The notes: generated by a model from the sequence alone, not told the origin. DNA of 36,964 nucleotides from Prevotella sp. (GCA_017417465.1 JAFPZD010000127.1:1-36964); one strand, 5' to 3'; counted from the stretch's first letter, positions 7,152-17,900 are shown. Made by a program: numbers and translations.

Positions 7152-7243
7152 ACAAAAAAAGCCGACTTGAAGAAACTATTTGGGAGAATTAACGCAGCTC
7201 GAGGAAAAAATGCCTCACGTCAGGCAAGTGTCAAGAGCTGTTA

Positions 7244-7304
7244 GCCTCGGTATAACGAATGCCTCGGTATAACGAAATAACGTCATAACGTTATAACGAA
7301 ACGT
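7244..7304 (+). repeat. GCCTCGGTATAACGAAT direct repeat and CGTTATAACG words
   Basis: The 17-base word GCCTCGGTATAACGAAT occurs twice head-to-tail (from 7244 and 7261), followed by ATAACGTCATAACGTTATAACGA-type words including the palindrome CGTTATAACG. A related cluster in the opposite sense lies between adk and hpt (23385-23426). The rest of the 315-base spacer between the FAH gene and tsf holds only the promoter above and the terminator below. Confidence 0.7.
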
Positions 7305-7351
7305 CGCTCTTTTATTCTACTGATGCAAAGGAAATATGGGTTTGGGATAAA

Positions 7352-7397
7352 CAACAAAAAAAAGCGTCCGAGCAGTCACAATGACCGTTCGGACGCT
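7352..7397 (-). terminator. Rho-independent terminator of the rplM-rpsI-rpsB-tsf operon
   Basis: A long hairpin (7363-7397) has the arms AGCGTCCGA and TCGGACGCT extended inward by GTCA/TGAC. On the minus strand it is followed by a run of eight T. It begins about 33 bases after the tsf stop, the expected place. Confidence 0.9.
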
Positions 7398-7429
7398 TAT
7401 CATCATGTGATGATGTGGAATGTGCGCCT

Positions 7430-8431
7430 TTACTCAGCAACGAGGGTGAAGCGACGGAAAGCCACAATCTGCAGCTCCTTGTCCTGCTGCTTCAGCCATT
7501 CGGCCACAGTAGCCTTGTCGCCATCGCCGAACTGGAACTCCTGGTCAACGAGGCAGTTCTCCTTAAGGAACTTCTGCACGCGACCCTTGGCAATGCCTTC
7601 GATCATGGGCATCTTCAGCTGAGCCTCGCCTTCGACCTTTGCGTCGGCAATGACCTTGCGAGCCTCATCGGCCTCAGCCTGAGTGAGCCAGCCCTTCGAC
7701 ATGTTGCTCTCGATGTGGTCCTCGCTGTCAACCAGGTTGGGGTTGATGCCGGCCTTCTTGAGCTTCATGTCAACGAACTTCTGCACCTGCTCGAGCTTGG
7801 TCTTCTCAACGGCAGTCTTGTACTCCTCGTCAAGAATCTTCTGCTCAACGCTCTGTGCATCGAGAGCCACGGGCTTCATAGCAGCCACCTGCATGGCCAG
7901 CTTGTGACCAGCGTCGACGTTCTCCTTATTGAGCTGCACCATGGTGCAGAGGGTGTGCTTACCCATGTGGTCGTAGATCTCCACATTGTTGCCTTCGAGT
8001 GTCAGGTAGCCATCGAGCTCCATCTTCTCACCGGTGATACCACTGCGCTGGGTCACAATCTCCTGAGCCTTCTGTCCACCAACCTCGAGTTCCTTAACCT
8101 CGTCGAGGGTCTTGCATTTAGCGGCGACAGCAGCGTCGAGGATGCTCTGCGTCATTGCGATGAAGTCGGCTCCGTTAGCCACGAAGTCAGTCTCGCACTT
8201 CACGGCAACCATAGCGGCAAAGCCGTCAGCTTTCTTAACGAGCACGCAACCGTTGGATGTCTCTCGGTCGCTGCGCTTGGCGGCAATAGCCAGTCCGCGC
8301 TCGCGGAGCAGCTCCTTTGCACGGTCGAAGTCTCCCTCAGCCTCGGTGAGTGCTTTCTTCACATCAGCCAGGCCTGCACCGGTCATGGTGCGGAGCTTCT
8401 TGATATCTTCCATGTTTGGCTTGTAGTCCAT
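7430..8431 (-). CDS. tsf: Elongation factor Ts
   Basis: A 333-residue EF-Ts, the guanine-nucleotide exchange factor that reloads EF-Tu with GTP. The N-terminal UBA-like domain is clear (MEDIKKLRTMTGAGLADVKK, then ALTEAEGDFDRAKELLRERG). The core motif CETDFVAN, which contacts EF-Tu, is intact. Dimerisation/C-terminal modules follow with GWLTQAEADEARK and PMIEGIAKGRVQKFLKENCL. The annotated start adds six residues before MEDIKK; the internal Met (8413) is an equally plausible start and fits most homologues better. Last gene of the ribosomal operon, followed by a strong terminator. Confidence 0.95.
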   Translation of the reverse strand: MDYKPNMEDIKKLRTMTGAGLADVKKALTEAEGDFDRAKELLRERGLAIAAKRSDRETSNGCVLVKKADGFAAMVAVKCETDFVANGADFIAMTQSILDAAVAAKCKTLDEVKELEVGGQKAQEIVTQRSGITGEKMELDGYLTLEGNNVEIYDHMGKHTLCTMVQLNKENVDAGHKLAMQVAAMKPVALDAQSVEQKILDEEYKTAVEKTKLEQVQKFVDMKLKKAGINPNLVDSEDHIESNMSKGWLTQAEADEARKVIADAKVEGEAQLKMPMIEGIAKGRVQKFLKENCLVDQEFQFGDGDKATVAEWLKQQDKELQIVAFRRFTLVAE

Positions 8432-8478
8432 AATCTTAATTTACGATTTACGAATTTACGATTTACGAATTGTTTGTT

Positions 8479-9330
8479 TTACTCAGCGGCGGGAGCCTCT
8501 TCAGCAGCGGGAGCCTCTTCAGCAGCGGCGGGGGCAGCAGCCTCCTCGTCACGACGTGCACGGCGCTGGCGGCGGGGACGCTCCTCAACGGGCTCGTCAA
8601 CGTCGGCCTGTGCCTCAGCAGCCTTCTCGTCAGCCTTCTCAGCCTTGCGCTCCTCGATGCCCTCGACGATAGCTGCACAGCAGGCGTCGAGAATCACCTC
8701 TACAGAGTCCTTGGCGTCGTCGTTGGCGGGAATTACGAAGTCGATGTCCTTCGGGTCGCTGTTGGTGTCAACGATACCAATGACGGGGATACCCAGACGG
8801 TTAGCTTCCTTCACGGCAATGTTCTCCTTCATCACGTCGACCACGAACAGGGCGCTGGGCAGACGGGTGAGGTCAGCGATAGAACCGAGGTTCTTCTCCA
8901 GCTTAGCACGCTGACGTGTGATCTGGAGCAGCTCGCGCTTCGACAGGTTGCCGAAGGTACCGTCGGTCATCAGCTTGTCGATGTTCGACATCTTCTTCAC
9001 GGCCTTGCGGATGGTGGGGAAATTGGTGAGCATGCCGCCCGGCCAACGCTCGATGACGTAAGGCATGCCAATGCTGGTTGCCTTCTCGGCAATCACTTCC
9101 TTGGTCTGTTTTTTAGTACCTACAAAGAGGATTTTCTTGCCCTGACGGGCGATGTTCTTCAGGACCTCGGCTGCCTCGTCAATCTTCACGACAGTCTTGT
9201 GGAGGTCAATGATGTGGATACCGTTGCGCTCGGTGTAGATGTAGGGAGCCATAGCGGGGTTCCACTTGCGCTTCAGGTGGCCGAAGTGGCAGCCTGCCTG
9301 CAGCAGCTGGTCAAAATTTGTTCTTGCCAT
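8479..9330 (-). CDS. rpsB: 30S ribosomal protein S2
   Basis: A 283-residue S2 protein. The N-terminus has LLQAGCHFGHLKRKWNPAM, the usual S2 opening, followed by YTERNGIHIIDLHKT, GKKILFVGTKKQ and RWPGGMLTNFPTIRK. The core ends near residue 240; the remaining ~40 residues are a low-complexity tail rich in Glu, Arg and then Ala-Pro-Glu (AAAPAAAEEAPAAEEAPAAE). Such tails are usual for S2 in this phylum. The gene lies 186 bases after rpsI, a spacer with several inverted repeats, and 47 bases before tsf. Confidence 0.96.
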   Translation of the reverse strand: MARTNFDQLLQAGCHFGHLKRKWNPAMAPYIYTERNGIHIIDLHKTVVKIDEAAEVLKNIARQGKKILFVGTKKQTKEVIAEKATSIGMPYVIERWPGGMLTNFPTIRKAVKKMSNIDKLMTDGTFGNLSKRELLQITRQRAKLEKNLGSIADLTRLPSALFVVDVMKENIAVKEANRLGIPVIGIVDTNSDPKDIDFVIPANDDAKDSVEVILDACCAAIVEGIEERKAEKADEKAAEAQADVDEPVEERPRRQRRARRDEEAAAPAAAEEAPAAEEAPAAE

Positions 9331-9376
9331 TTTTTCTTAATGCTTAATTGTTGTTTACCTTCTTTTTAATCGTTAG

Positions 9377-9467
9377 ATCAGCTTCTGAGTAGTCCCCGAT
9401 TAGGAGTCTCAGAAGTTTAGATACTAAACACGTCCAGTCTCTATTCTGCAATTGTCCAGGAGCTGAT
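9377..9467 (-). promoter_or_regulatory. Structured spacer upstream of rpsB (candidate S2 leader)
   Basis: On the minus strand the rpsI-rpsB spacer carries three nested inverted repeats: ATCAGCT/AGCTGAT (9461-9467 with 9377-9383), the perfect GTTTAG-TAT-CTAAAC hairpin (9415-9429), and CTTCTGAG/CTCAGAAG (9382-9415). The outer pair shares bases with the third, so alternative folds are possible. A leader by which S2 controls rpsB-tsf is a natural reading, since S2 represses its own operon in other bacteria. This is inference from base pairing only. Confidence 0.45.
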
Positions 9468-9516
9468 TGACATATATAATAATGTACAACCGCACCTTGT
9501 CCAATCGTCCAATAGA

Positions 9517-9903
9517 TTAACGCTTACTGAACTGGAAGCGGCGGCGTGCCTTGGGCTGTCCAGGCTTCTTACGCTCAACCTCACGGCTGTCGCGGGTCAG
9601 GAATCCCTGGGCCTTCAATGCCTTCTTGTCCTCTTCGTTAATCTTCACCAGAGCACGGGCGATGGCCATACGCAGAGCCTGGCTCTGACCGGTGAAACCA
9701 CCACCGTCAAGGTTCACCTTGATATCGTACTTCTCGGCGCAGCCAAGCAGGTTCAGGGGCTGTTTCACCACATACTGCAGGATGGCTGAGGGGAAATATT
9801 CGGTTAAGTCCTTCTTGTTGATCGTGATCTTGCCAGTACCTTCCGACAGATAAACGCGAGCCACTGAGCTCTTGCGACGACCTAATGCGTTAATTACTTC
9901 CAT
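9517..9903 (-). CDS. rpsI: 30S ribosomal protein S9
   Basis: A 128-residue S9 with the canonical start EVINALGRRKSSVARVYLSE. The middle blocks include GGGFTGQSQALRMAIARAL. The invariant basic C-terminus KARRRFQFSKR reaches the P-site tRNA in the ribosome. It follows rplM by 22 bases, the universal L13-S9 pairing. Confidence 0.97.
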   Translation of the reverse strand: MEVINALGRRKSSVARVYLSEGTGKITINKKDLTEYFPSAILQYVVKQPLNLLGCAEKYDIKVNLDGGGFTGQSQALRMAIARALVKINEEDKKALKAQGFLTRDSREVERKKPGQPKARRRFQFSKR

Positions 9904-9925
9904 AATACTCTTTCTTCGTTAATCC

Positions 9926-10387
9926 TTATTTGTACTGGTTAATATCGATAGCCTTAGGCTTCTGAGCCTCGTGCTTGTGCTCTGTACCGTCGTAAATGTA
10001 CAGGTTGTTAAGCAGTGAACGGCCGAGGGGGCCTTTGGGGAGCATGCCCTTAACGGCATGACGAAGGATGCGCTCGGCACCGAAGGGCTTCTTGCGGAGC
10101 TCGGCGGGGGTGTTGAAACGCTGTCCACCGGGATAGCCCGTGTAACGGGTGTAAACCTTGTCGGTCTCTTTGTTGCCAGTGAAACGCACCTTGGCAGCAT
10201 TGATGATAATCACGTTGTCACCGCAGTCAACATGCGGGGTGAAGGAGGGCTTGTACTTGCCACGAATCAGTTTGGCGACCTTTGAAGCCAGGCGACCCAC
10301 TACCTGATCGGTAGCGTCGATGACCACCCACTCCTTCTTGGCTGTCTCCTTATTAACGGAAACGGTCTTGTAACTTAAAGTGTTCAT
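9926..10387 (-). CDS. rplM: 50S ribosomal protein L13
   Basis: A 153-residue L13. Diagnostic blocks are WVVIDATDQVVGRLASKVA, the early-assembly core GDNVIIINAAKVRFTGNK, YTRYTGYPGG and the HAVKGMLPKGPLGRSLLNNL segment. First gene of rplM-rpsI-rpsB-tsf, preceded by a leader of about 150 bases with a -7 box at its far end. Confidence 0.97.
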   Translation of the reverse strand: MNTLSYKTVSVNKETAKKEWVVIDATDQVVGRLASKVAKLIRGKYKPSFTPHVDCGDNVIIINAAKVRFTGNKETDKVYTRYTGYPGGQRFNTPAELRKKPFGAERILRHAVKGMLPKGPLGRSLLNNLYIYDGTEHKHEAQKPKAIDINQYK

Positions 10388-10536
10388 TTCTCTTTTTAAT
10401 GACTAAAAAACAGTTTTACTTTTAAAGTTTGCTTCGTGTGAGCGCCGATTCACAAACCACGCCGCCCGGCCAAAGACGGACGCTATTTACACGACGTCAC
10501 AGGGGGTTCTAAGACACTCCCCAAATAATCGGACTG
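10388..10536 (-). promoter_or_regulatory. Long structured leader of the rplM operon
   Basis: The ~150-base 5' leader contains a hairpin with arms GTTTG and CAAAC (10428-10458), extended inside by TGTGA/TCACA. It also has a GGGG/CCCC stem near the 5' end and GC-rich segments (GGCCGGGCGGCG). The A/T-rich stretch before the ATG is unstructured. L13 leaders have been proposed in Bacteroidia, and this position fits such an autoregulatory element; I cannot confirm that it matches the published model. Confidence 0.55.
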
Positions 10537-10544
10537 CAAAGGTA
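10537..10544 (-). promoter_or_regulatory. -7 box (TACCTTTG) of the rplM operon
   Basis: TACCTTTG on the minus strand fits TAnnTTTG and would start transcription about 145 bases before the rplM ATG. No TTTG occurs at the expected -33 spacing. Confidence 0.6.
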
Positions 10545-10658
10545 CACCTTTTTATTGAATTAGGGTCCACTTGACTATCAGCGAACCCTAACTTTTACAA
10601 AAGTTTAACAGTTTTAAGCAGAAATAAGACACATTTGCAAGAAAAGGAAGCGTATTCC

Positions 10659-10764
10659 GAGAGGTCTGACACTTTGCTCCGAGAAGTCTGCAAGACATCT
10701 CCTAGAAGTCTCCCACCTTTCTCCTAGAAGTCTCCCACCTTTCTCCTAGAAGTCCCAAGGAGAC
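10659..10764 (+). repeat. 22-bp tandem repeat array after obgE
   Basis: Five consecutive units of 22 bp, the last truncated: starts at 10659, 10681, 10703, 10725 and 10747. Units 3 and 4 are identical, beginning TAGAAGTCTCCCACC and ending TTTCTCC. The array ends 5 bases from the obgE stop. The same repeat, differing at one base, occurs at 27008-27051. It is not CRISPR-like: there are no spacers. Confidence 0.85.
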
Positions 10765-10769
10765 ATGCC

Positions 10770-11939
10770 TCACGCCTCCTCGTCCTCTTCGTATTCGAAG
10801 TCATCCAGGTCGTCGATGTCATCAACATCGATATACTCGATGTCATCATCGGCACCCTCGTCGGCCATCTCCTCTGCGAAGCGCGTCATATCCTTGTCGC
10901 GGTGGACAAGCGTGTCCTCGGCCATGACAGCCTGCAGTTTATTGCTCTCAGCGTTCAGCTCGGCCCAGAGCAGGTCCTTCAGCGTGTCGAGGCCCATGCT
11001 CGTGACGGCAGAGATGAAGACGACGGGCAGGTCATCGGGCAGGGTGGGGCGCAGCATGTCGATGAGCTCCTCGTCGAGCAGGTCGCACTTCGTGACGGCC
11101 AGCACGCGGTGCTTCTGTAGCAGTTCAGGGTTGAAGCGTTCCAGCTCACCCAGCAGGATGTCGTACTCATGGCGGATATCGTCGGTATCGCCAGGAACCA
11201 TGAACAGCAGCAGTGAGTTACGCTCGATGTGGCGCAGGAAGCGCAAGCCCAGACCACGCCCTTCGGCTGCTCCTTCGATGATGCCAGGGATGTCGGCCAT
11301 GACGAACGACCGCTGGTCGCGGTAGCCAACGATACCCAGTGAGGGCTCCATCGTGGTGAATGGGTAGTTGGCAATCTTCGGGCGGGCATTGCTGAGGGCA
11401 CTGACGAGTGTCGACTTGCCCGCATTGGGGAACCCCACCAGGCCCACGTCGGCCAGCAGCTTCAGCTCGAGGATGATGGTCAGCTCCTGCATGGGCTCGC
11501 CAGGCTGGGCGTAGCGCGGAGCCTGGTTGGTGGCCGAGCGGAACTGGAAGTTGCCCAGACCGCCTCGACCGCCCTTCAGCAGCACAATCTCCTGACCATC
11601 GTAAGTGACGTCGCAGATGTACTTGCCCGTCTCGGCATTGTAGACAACGGTGCCGCAGGGCACGTCGATGTAGACGTCGCGCCCGTCGGTGCCGTGACAC
11701 TTGTCCTTGCCCCCGTTGCCGCCGTGCTCGGCAAAGATGTGGCGCTCGTACTTCAGGTGCAGCAGCGTCCAGTAGTTGTGGTTGCCGCGCAGAATGACGT
11801 TGCCGCCGCGTCCGCCGTCGCCCCCGTCGGAGCCGCCGTTAGGGTTGTACTTCACGTGCTTCAGGTGCATCGATCCTCTGCCGCCCTTTCCCGAGCGGCA
11901 GAGAATCTTTACGTAGTCTACAAAATTCGATTCTGGCAT
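10770..11939 (-). CDS. obgE: GTPase Obg/CgtA
   Basis: A 389-residue Obg GTPase, which acts in late 50S ribosome assembly and stress responses. The glycine-rich Obg fold occupies about residues 1-158 ([29 protein letters not shown] and [14 protein letters not shown]). The G domain follows: [14 protein letters not shown] (G1), [10 protein letters not shown] (G2), DIPGIIEGA (G3) and TKCDLL (G4). The C-terminus is a highly acidic tail ([20 protein letters not shown]) in place of an ordered OCT domain. The gene lies 32 bases downstream of the giant secreted protein gene on the same strand. Its usual upstream neighbours, adk and hpt, are displaced by ~10.8 kb. Confidence 0.96.
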   Translation of the reverse strand: MPESNFVDYVKILCRSGKGGRGSMHLKHVKYNPNGGSDGGDGGRGGNVILRGNHNYWTLLHLKYERHIFAEHGGNGGKDKCHGTDGRDVYIDVPCGTVVYNAETGKYICDVTYDGQEIVLLKGGRGGLGNFQFRSATNQAPRYAQPGEPMQELTIILELKLLADVGLVGFPNAGKSTLVSALSNARPKIANYPFTTMEPSLGIVGYRDQRSFVMADIPGIIEGAAEGRGLGLRFLRHIERNSLLLFMVPGDTDDIRHEYDILLGELERFNPELLQKHRVLAVTKCDLLDEELIDMLRPTLPDDLPVVFISAVTSMGLDTLKDLLWAELNAESNKLQAVMAEDTLVHRDKDMTRFAEEMADEGADDDIEYIDVDDIDDLDDFEYEEDEEA

Positions 11940-11971
11940 GATTCTTCTTTACTAAATGGTTTGAGCACCGG

Positions 11972-14900
11972 TTATTGGTGCGGTTTGATCACAATCTTCT
12001 GTCCGTTATAGAGATAGACGCCGGCAGACGTAGGTCGCTTGGTGCCATAACGGATGCCCTGCAGCGTGTACCACACGCCATCGTCCATGGTCCAACGGAT
12101 GTCGTTGATGCCCGACGGGTCGTTGATGTCGATGACGAAGGGTTCCCATGGTGTGCCGATACTGCCGTCGCTGACATAGGTCAGCGTGGTGCAGACAGTG
12201 CGGATGCTACCCTCGATGCTGGCACGTATCTCCATGGGCTGTCCGCTGCCCTCACCGGCAACGAGCAGGTAGTAGAGACCGTCGTCGGCAAAGGCGGTGC
12301 CGCGGCACTCACCGTCGATGAAGGCAGCCACCTCGGCGCCGGTGATGGGTGTGCCGTCGTCGGTGAGCTGAATCACGATAGCCATATTGTCAGGATAGCT
12401 GGCAGGGTCGAACGACGGGAACACCGATGTGGCGTTGCTCCTACTGGCAGAGGCCTCGGAGCGGAGGCTGCGCGCTGTGGCCACGGTTCTGACGGGATAG
12501 ACAAACTGCTTCGTGACGCTGTCGAGGCTGTGGTAGAGGTAGCCCCGTCCGCTCTCCAAGACTTCGAGGTTGCCCTCCCAGCCGTAGGGACCGTAGTAGG
12601 CAAATGCCGTCTGCGACTTCACCTGGTCGCCCTTCTTCGGGTTGGCTCCGGCCAGGGCCATGTCGACGGGCATGGTGGTCAGGGGCAGATAGGGCAGCCA
12701 GTTCCAGTCCTTGGTGATGGTGACGCGCGTCTCGGCAAGCGGCACCTGCTCACCGTTGACGTTGAGCGACTTCGGCAGTTCGCTGCTGTTTTCCAGGCGT
12801 GACAGCTGCAGCTTGTACATGGTGTTGGCATGCACCTCCTTGAGGTTGCCGGCCCAGTAGTTGCCACGGCTGTAGGCCACGCCCGTACTCTTGTCCTTAA
12901 GTTGTGCACTCCATGACACCACGTCCCTGAACACGACAGACACGCTGGGGTTGGCCGGCTCGATGCCCATGGAGAGCCAGTTCCAGCCGGAGCGGATGCT
13001 GAGCGGTTGCTCCACGGAGTTGTTCTTGGTGAAGATGAGCGGGTGGTCGAAGTCGCCAAAGCTTACTGCCGGGTCGAAGGTGATGGCATCGGTCTGGGTG
13101 TTGTCTGTCAGGGTGATGTTGACGTTGGTGTAGGTCATGCCTGTCGTAGCATCCCAGATGCGGAAGGTGACGGGCTTACCCTTGTCGAGGTCGGTGGGCA
13201 CGCCGTTGACGCTCTTCTGTGCCGTGCCGTAGACACTCATGGCCACGTAGGCGGCGCCACGCATCTGTCGGGGTGAGGCAATGCCGCGGCACTCATCGCC
13301 GATGAACGCTGCCAGGAGGCTCTCGCTGTTGCCCATGAGGATGCCGTTGACGTAGATCTGTCCAACGACGCTCATGGTGTTCTCATAGGCATTGGGGTCG
13401 ACGCTCCACGCGGGCTGCTCGCCCTGCACCTTCATCACGATGCGCAGGGGCTCGAGTATCTCGTTGTTGCCCTGCAGACCGATGGTGACGTCGTAGTTGC
13501 CCACAGCCACCAAGGGGTTGACGCGGAAGCGCAGCGTCTTCGTCTTCAGCGGGTCGACGTCGTCGGTGCGCTCGCTGCCAATGAGTGTGAGCCACTGCGG
13601 CATATTATATAAGGTGTAGTACTCGGTGTTGCCGCCGCGGTTCTCAATGTTCACGTCGAAGGTGTAGTCGTCGCCGTATTGCTTGACGATGTTCACCGAG
13701 TCCTTCATCCACTTCAGCGTGTTCAGCTGCACGTAGGTCGTCCAGCGTATGGGTTTCGACTCGTTGCCGTGCATGTCGTGAATCTTGTCCACAGTGACAT
13801 TCAGCGTGCATCCCTCAATGTCGCGTGCCTTGATGCCGCTGCCCTCCTCTAAGCGGATGACAATCTTGCGCTCCGAAGCCACGGGCTTGGCAATGATGCG
13901 GCTCTCCACCGGGGCGTTCTTCAACGGCGGTGCTGAGCCAATAAGCATTGTCAGGCCCAGCGGGGTGATGGCGGCAGTGACACCGCCGGTCGCAGCGGCG
14001 GGAGCCATGTTCTCGAGCGTCGACACCTTAGTGCTCACGCCGTTCTCCGTGCCAGCTTTCTCGAAAGGATAGTAGGCCACCAGACCGCGTGAATAGACAT
14101 CGGTGGTGTCGATGCAGTTATACTGGTTAGCCAACAGGCGGCTCTCCGAGAGCGAGGCGTGCCAGATGCGCACCTCGTCGATGGTGGATAAGTAGGCCAT
14201 GCCCTTGCCCAGAATGAGGCGTGAGCCCTCCAATGACGGCACGTCGCGCTCGGCGATGACTGCCGTCCGCTGTCCGTTGAAATAGAAGCTGGCAGCCTGA
14301 CCGCGCACCACGTTCAGGGCCACGTGGTTCCATGTCTGTTTGTTGGCGAAGTCGGCGTTGCTAGCCACCACCTGTTCCATGCCTCCGTAGCGCAGCATCC
14401 AGTCCTGCTGCTGGTTGATGTAGAGGCGCAGGCGGTTGCTGTCGTTGCTGCCTGTCTCGAAGACGGTCTGTTCGCCACTGGCTTTAGTGCCTGCCGGGTG
14501 TACCCACAACTCAATGGCATAGCTGTCGCCCTGGCCCGTATTGATGCGGCTGATGTCAGCCTCCACGCCCTCCTCGTCGTCCAGCCGGAGGGCATAGTTC
14601 TTGTTGTCCAGCAGCCAGGAGTCGTTGACCACGAAGTCGTGGGTGTGGCGTGTGTCGGTGGCCATGTGGCCGTGGCCTTCCTTCATGGGCCAGTAGTTGG
14701 CCAGGCCGTAGACATAGTTGTCCTTCGTCTGGTTCTTAGTGGCGGCAGCCTCAGTGACGTTGCGGTAGATGTTGTACAGTGCCAGGTCGTGTATGGCACC
14801 GTGCATATTGCCAAGATAGAGGTAGTTGTCGTCGCTGTAGTGTACCTGCTGCACCACCACGTCGTCCACCGTCTGGTCGGTGAAGAGTTGGAGCGTGGTG

Positions 14901-17900
14901 CCGCCATACTCTGCCAGGGCGCTGAACTTCTTCTCTGACGACTTGTAGCTCAGCACGATGTACGTCCACTCGCTCTTTGGCACCACGTCACGGCTGGTCT
15001 GCTGGGCCTGTCCCATCGTGACTATGATGTGTCCCGAGTCATCGACACTCAGGGCGAACTGGCCAGAGCCGAGCCGCAGGATGCTGCCCGAATCTTCCCA
15101 TTTCATCCAGAAGTCCACAGAGAAGTCGCCATTGAGGAAAATGGGGTTCAGTGTCATCTGCTCCTCACCGTAGGGCAGCAGCAGCTTGGCAACGTCGTGT
15201 GCCACGGGCTGGTCGTTGAGCTTGGCAGTGACAATGATGTTCTTGTCGCTGACGTAGCCGGGGACGATGTCCTCGTTGAACTCCACCACCAGGTCGTCGC
15301 CATAGCGCAGGATGCCGTTGGCCGGAGCCGGCGTGGTGAGGTTGCGGGGGCGCACGTTGTCCTTGACTACAGTCAGCTCCTTACTGTACACGCGTATGGG
15401 ATCGGTGCCATACATCGTCTCAGTGTAGGCGCGGAAGGTGTAGGTGCCCTGCGGGTAGTTGTTGTCGTCGCTCATGTTGAAGTTCAGACGCAGGTCGCCG
15501 CTGGCGGGCAGCACGCGGTCGCCGGCATTGGCCGAGTCGCTGCGGTTGACGAGGAAGGTGAGCTCCGAGGGCTGCGCCCAGGTGGTAGAGCCCTCGTAGC
15601 GGTACTCCACGCCCACTCTGGTCATGCCCCGGAACTGCCGGTCGAAGTTGGTGACCTTCATCTCCAGGTTGCCCTCGTTGCGGGCCAGCGTCTCAATATT
15701 GAGCACGGGGTCGCTGATGAGCAGGTCGACGGGCGACGACGAGGGCTTGAAGCTGATGTCTAACGACACCTCGTCGTAAATCTTCAGCGGCTGGTACTGC
15801 GACTGGAAGCGAATCTTCACGCCCTTGTAGTCCAGACGGCTCTGGTCGGTCTGGCGCACGGTGATAATCTTCTTCACCGTCTCGCCGGCGGGCACCCACA
15901 CCGAGCGTCCGCTCACGGGCACGCCGTCCATAAGTATCTCCAGTCCCAGCGAGTCAGTATGCTCCTGTACGGACAGGTTGTAGGTCATGTCCATGGGCTG
16001 GTGGGTGTGGTTGTTGTTCGACAGGTGCAGGGTGAACTGCCCCGTCTGCCCTGCGGGCACATCGGTCAGCACGGCGCTCTTCGCCCCCACGGCACCGTCG
16101 GTGCTGACGGCTATGGCGGGCTGCTCCATCTGCTCGGTGCCGTAGGAGATGACGTGCTTCTTCTCTGGCTCGTAATACTCGGCATACTCCAGTCCCTCGT
16201 AGGGGTTGTAGCTCTGTCCGCCGCGCAGCAGGAAGATGTCGCCCCACCCTCGCGGCGAGCGGTAGATGTCAACCGTGAAGTCGGTGCCGGTGTTGCCGTC
16301 GATGAGGTCGTAGGCGAACTCGGCGTATGACTTTGTATTGTCTAAAGAGTCTCCCACGAGGCGGCTTCCGGTGTATCCCAGTTCCTCCTTAAAATTGACG
16401 TTCGTACCGAAGGTGGCTCCAGAGTTGACGGAGAACGATGTCTTGAAGTCACTCGAGAAACCTGCTTTTGCCGTCTCTTGGTATGTTGACGTCAACGTGG
16501 TGTCGCGGCGTTCTGAATAGGTATAGCTGACACTTCCGTCGAATGAGCGGTTCTCCTTGTAATACTTCCGGTCATTGAAGGCTTCAATCTTGTCCAGTTC
16601 GTTTTCCCTGAGCCTTTCACGCCACAGCCTCATCGACTCATTGTAGTGCAGCACCATGTCCTGCGACTGTCCGTTGATGCCCCTTTTCCATTCGTATGTA
16701 CCTTCCTTTCCGTAGTTGGGGTCGCCGGGCTGCAGCCAGGTCAGGTATACGTCCTGGTCTGTCGTGTTCACATAGCTCTTGGCCTGAACGCTGTCCATGT
16801 ATTCCAACAGCATGTTTCGCGTTTCCTCCAGCTTGGGCAGCATGGTCTGCTTGATTTCGAGGGCAGAGTACATGAAGTCGGTACTGATGCTGTCGTTGAT
16901 GCTCACCGCGTCCTTCAGTGCCAGCACGATGCCGTTGGCCTCGCGGTGGAAACCCAGCTTTCGGCATGTTCCGATGATGAAGTTGTGCGACTTGCCTATG
17001 AACACGTCGCCGTTGGCTCCCACATACTTCGACCCCGTGCCGGTGCTGATGTTATCGGCTTCGGTATAGACGTAAGTCTTGTCATCTTTCCAAAGCCATG
17101 AAAACGAGCTTTTTATGCCGACCGTCCATAATGTCTCGGCCTTGCTGCTGGAGACGATGGCCACGCCCAGACCGACTACTGTTTTCAGATTGGCACCCCA
17201 GACCAAGTCCATTGCCTCCGTCTGATCCCAGTAGATGCCATCCACTTTGGATTCTATGGTAGTGTAGCTGCGTCCTGTCTTCCATGTCGTCTTGCCCTTT
17301 GCGCCTGGCGGGTCGCGCAGCACCATGTCCACGTGGTCGGGGCCAGCAGTGACGAAGTTGTTGCCATTGGTCAGCTCGCCCAGCACCACGCCGTTGAGCA
17401 TTGGCCCGGTATAGGTGCGCTTGTTGCGCTCAAAGACGATGCTGAACTGGCGCGTATAGGGTGCCGTGATGTTGGGTGTTCCCGTGGTGAAGGTTATCTC
17501 GTTCCTGCCTACGCTGTCCAGGCGCACCTGGTTCCATTTCAGGTTGTAGATATCGCCCTCCTTCAGGTCAGTGACCGAGGGGTCGATGACGCGCGCCACG
17601 ACGTCCTGCTCGTCGCTCATCTCGTTGGCCACCGTCAGCACCTGGCCGTTCATGGGTATGGTGTCGGCCACGGCCTGGCCCGAATCGTAGTTGGTGTAGA
17701 CCTCAAAGCCATGCACCGCGAAGGTGTATTCCTTATGTCGTGCAAAGACGGGGAATCCGTAGGTGTAGCTGACGTCGCCGTTGGCCTGTCGCACCCAGAT
17801 GTCGCTGATGTCGGTCTTTTCGGTGCTGCTCACGGCATAGTCCTTCATCTCCTTCTCGCCGTAGGCACCGTCGCCCTTCACCTGCTGCATGGTCACTTGC

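Noticed and set aside
7415-8914. 499-aa plus-strand ORF opposite tsf and rpsB
   Set aside because: Antisense to two certain ribosomal/translation genes; the Ser/Ala-rich end mirrors the Ala/Glu tail of S2.
10770-11939. Truncated obgE because an OCT-like domain is missing
   Set aside because: A variable or acidic C-terminus is normal among Obg proteins; the Obg and G domains are complete.
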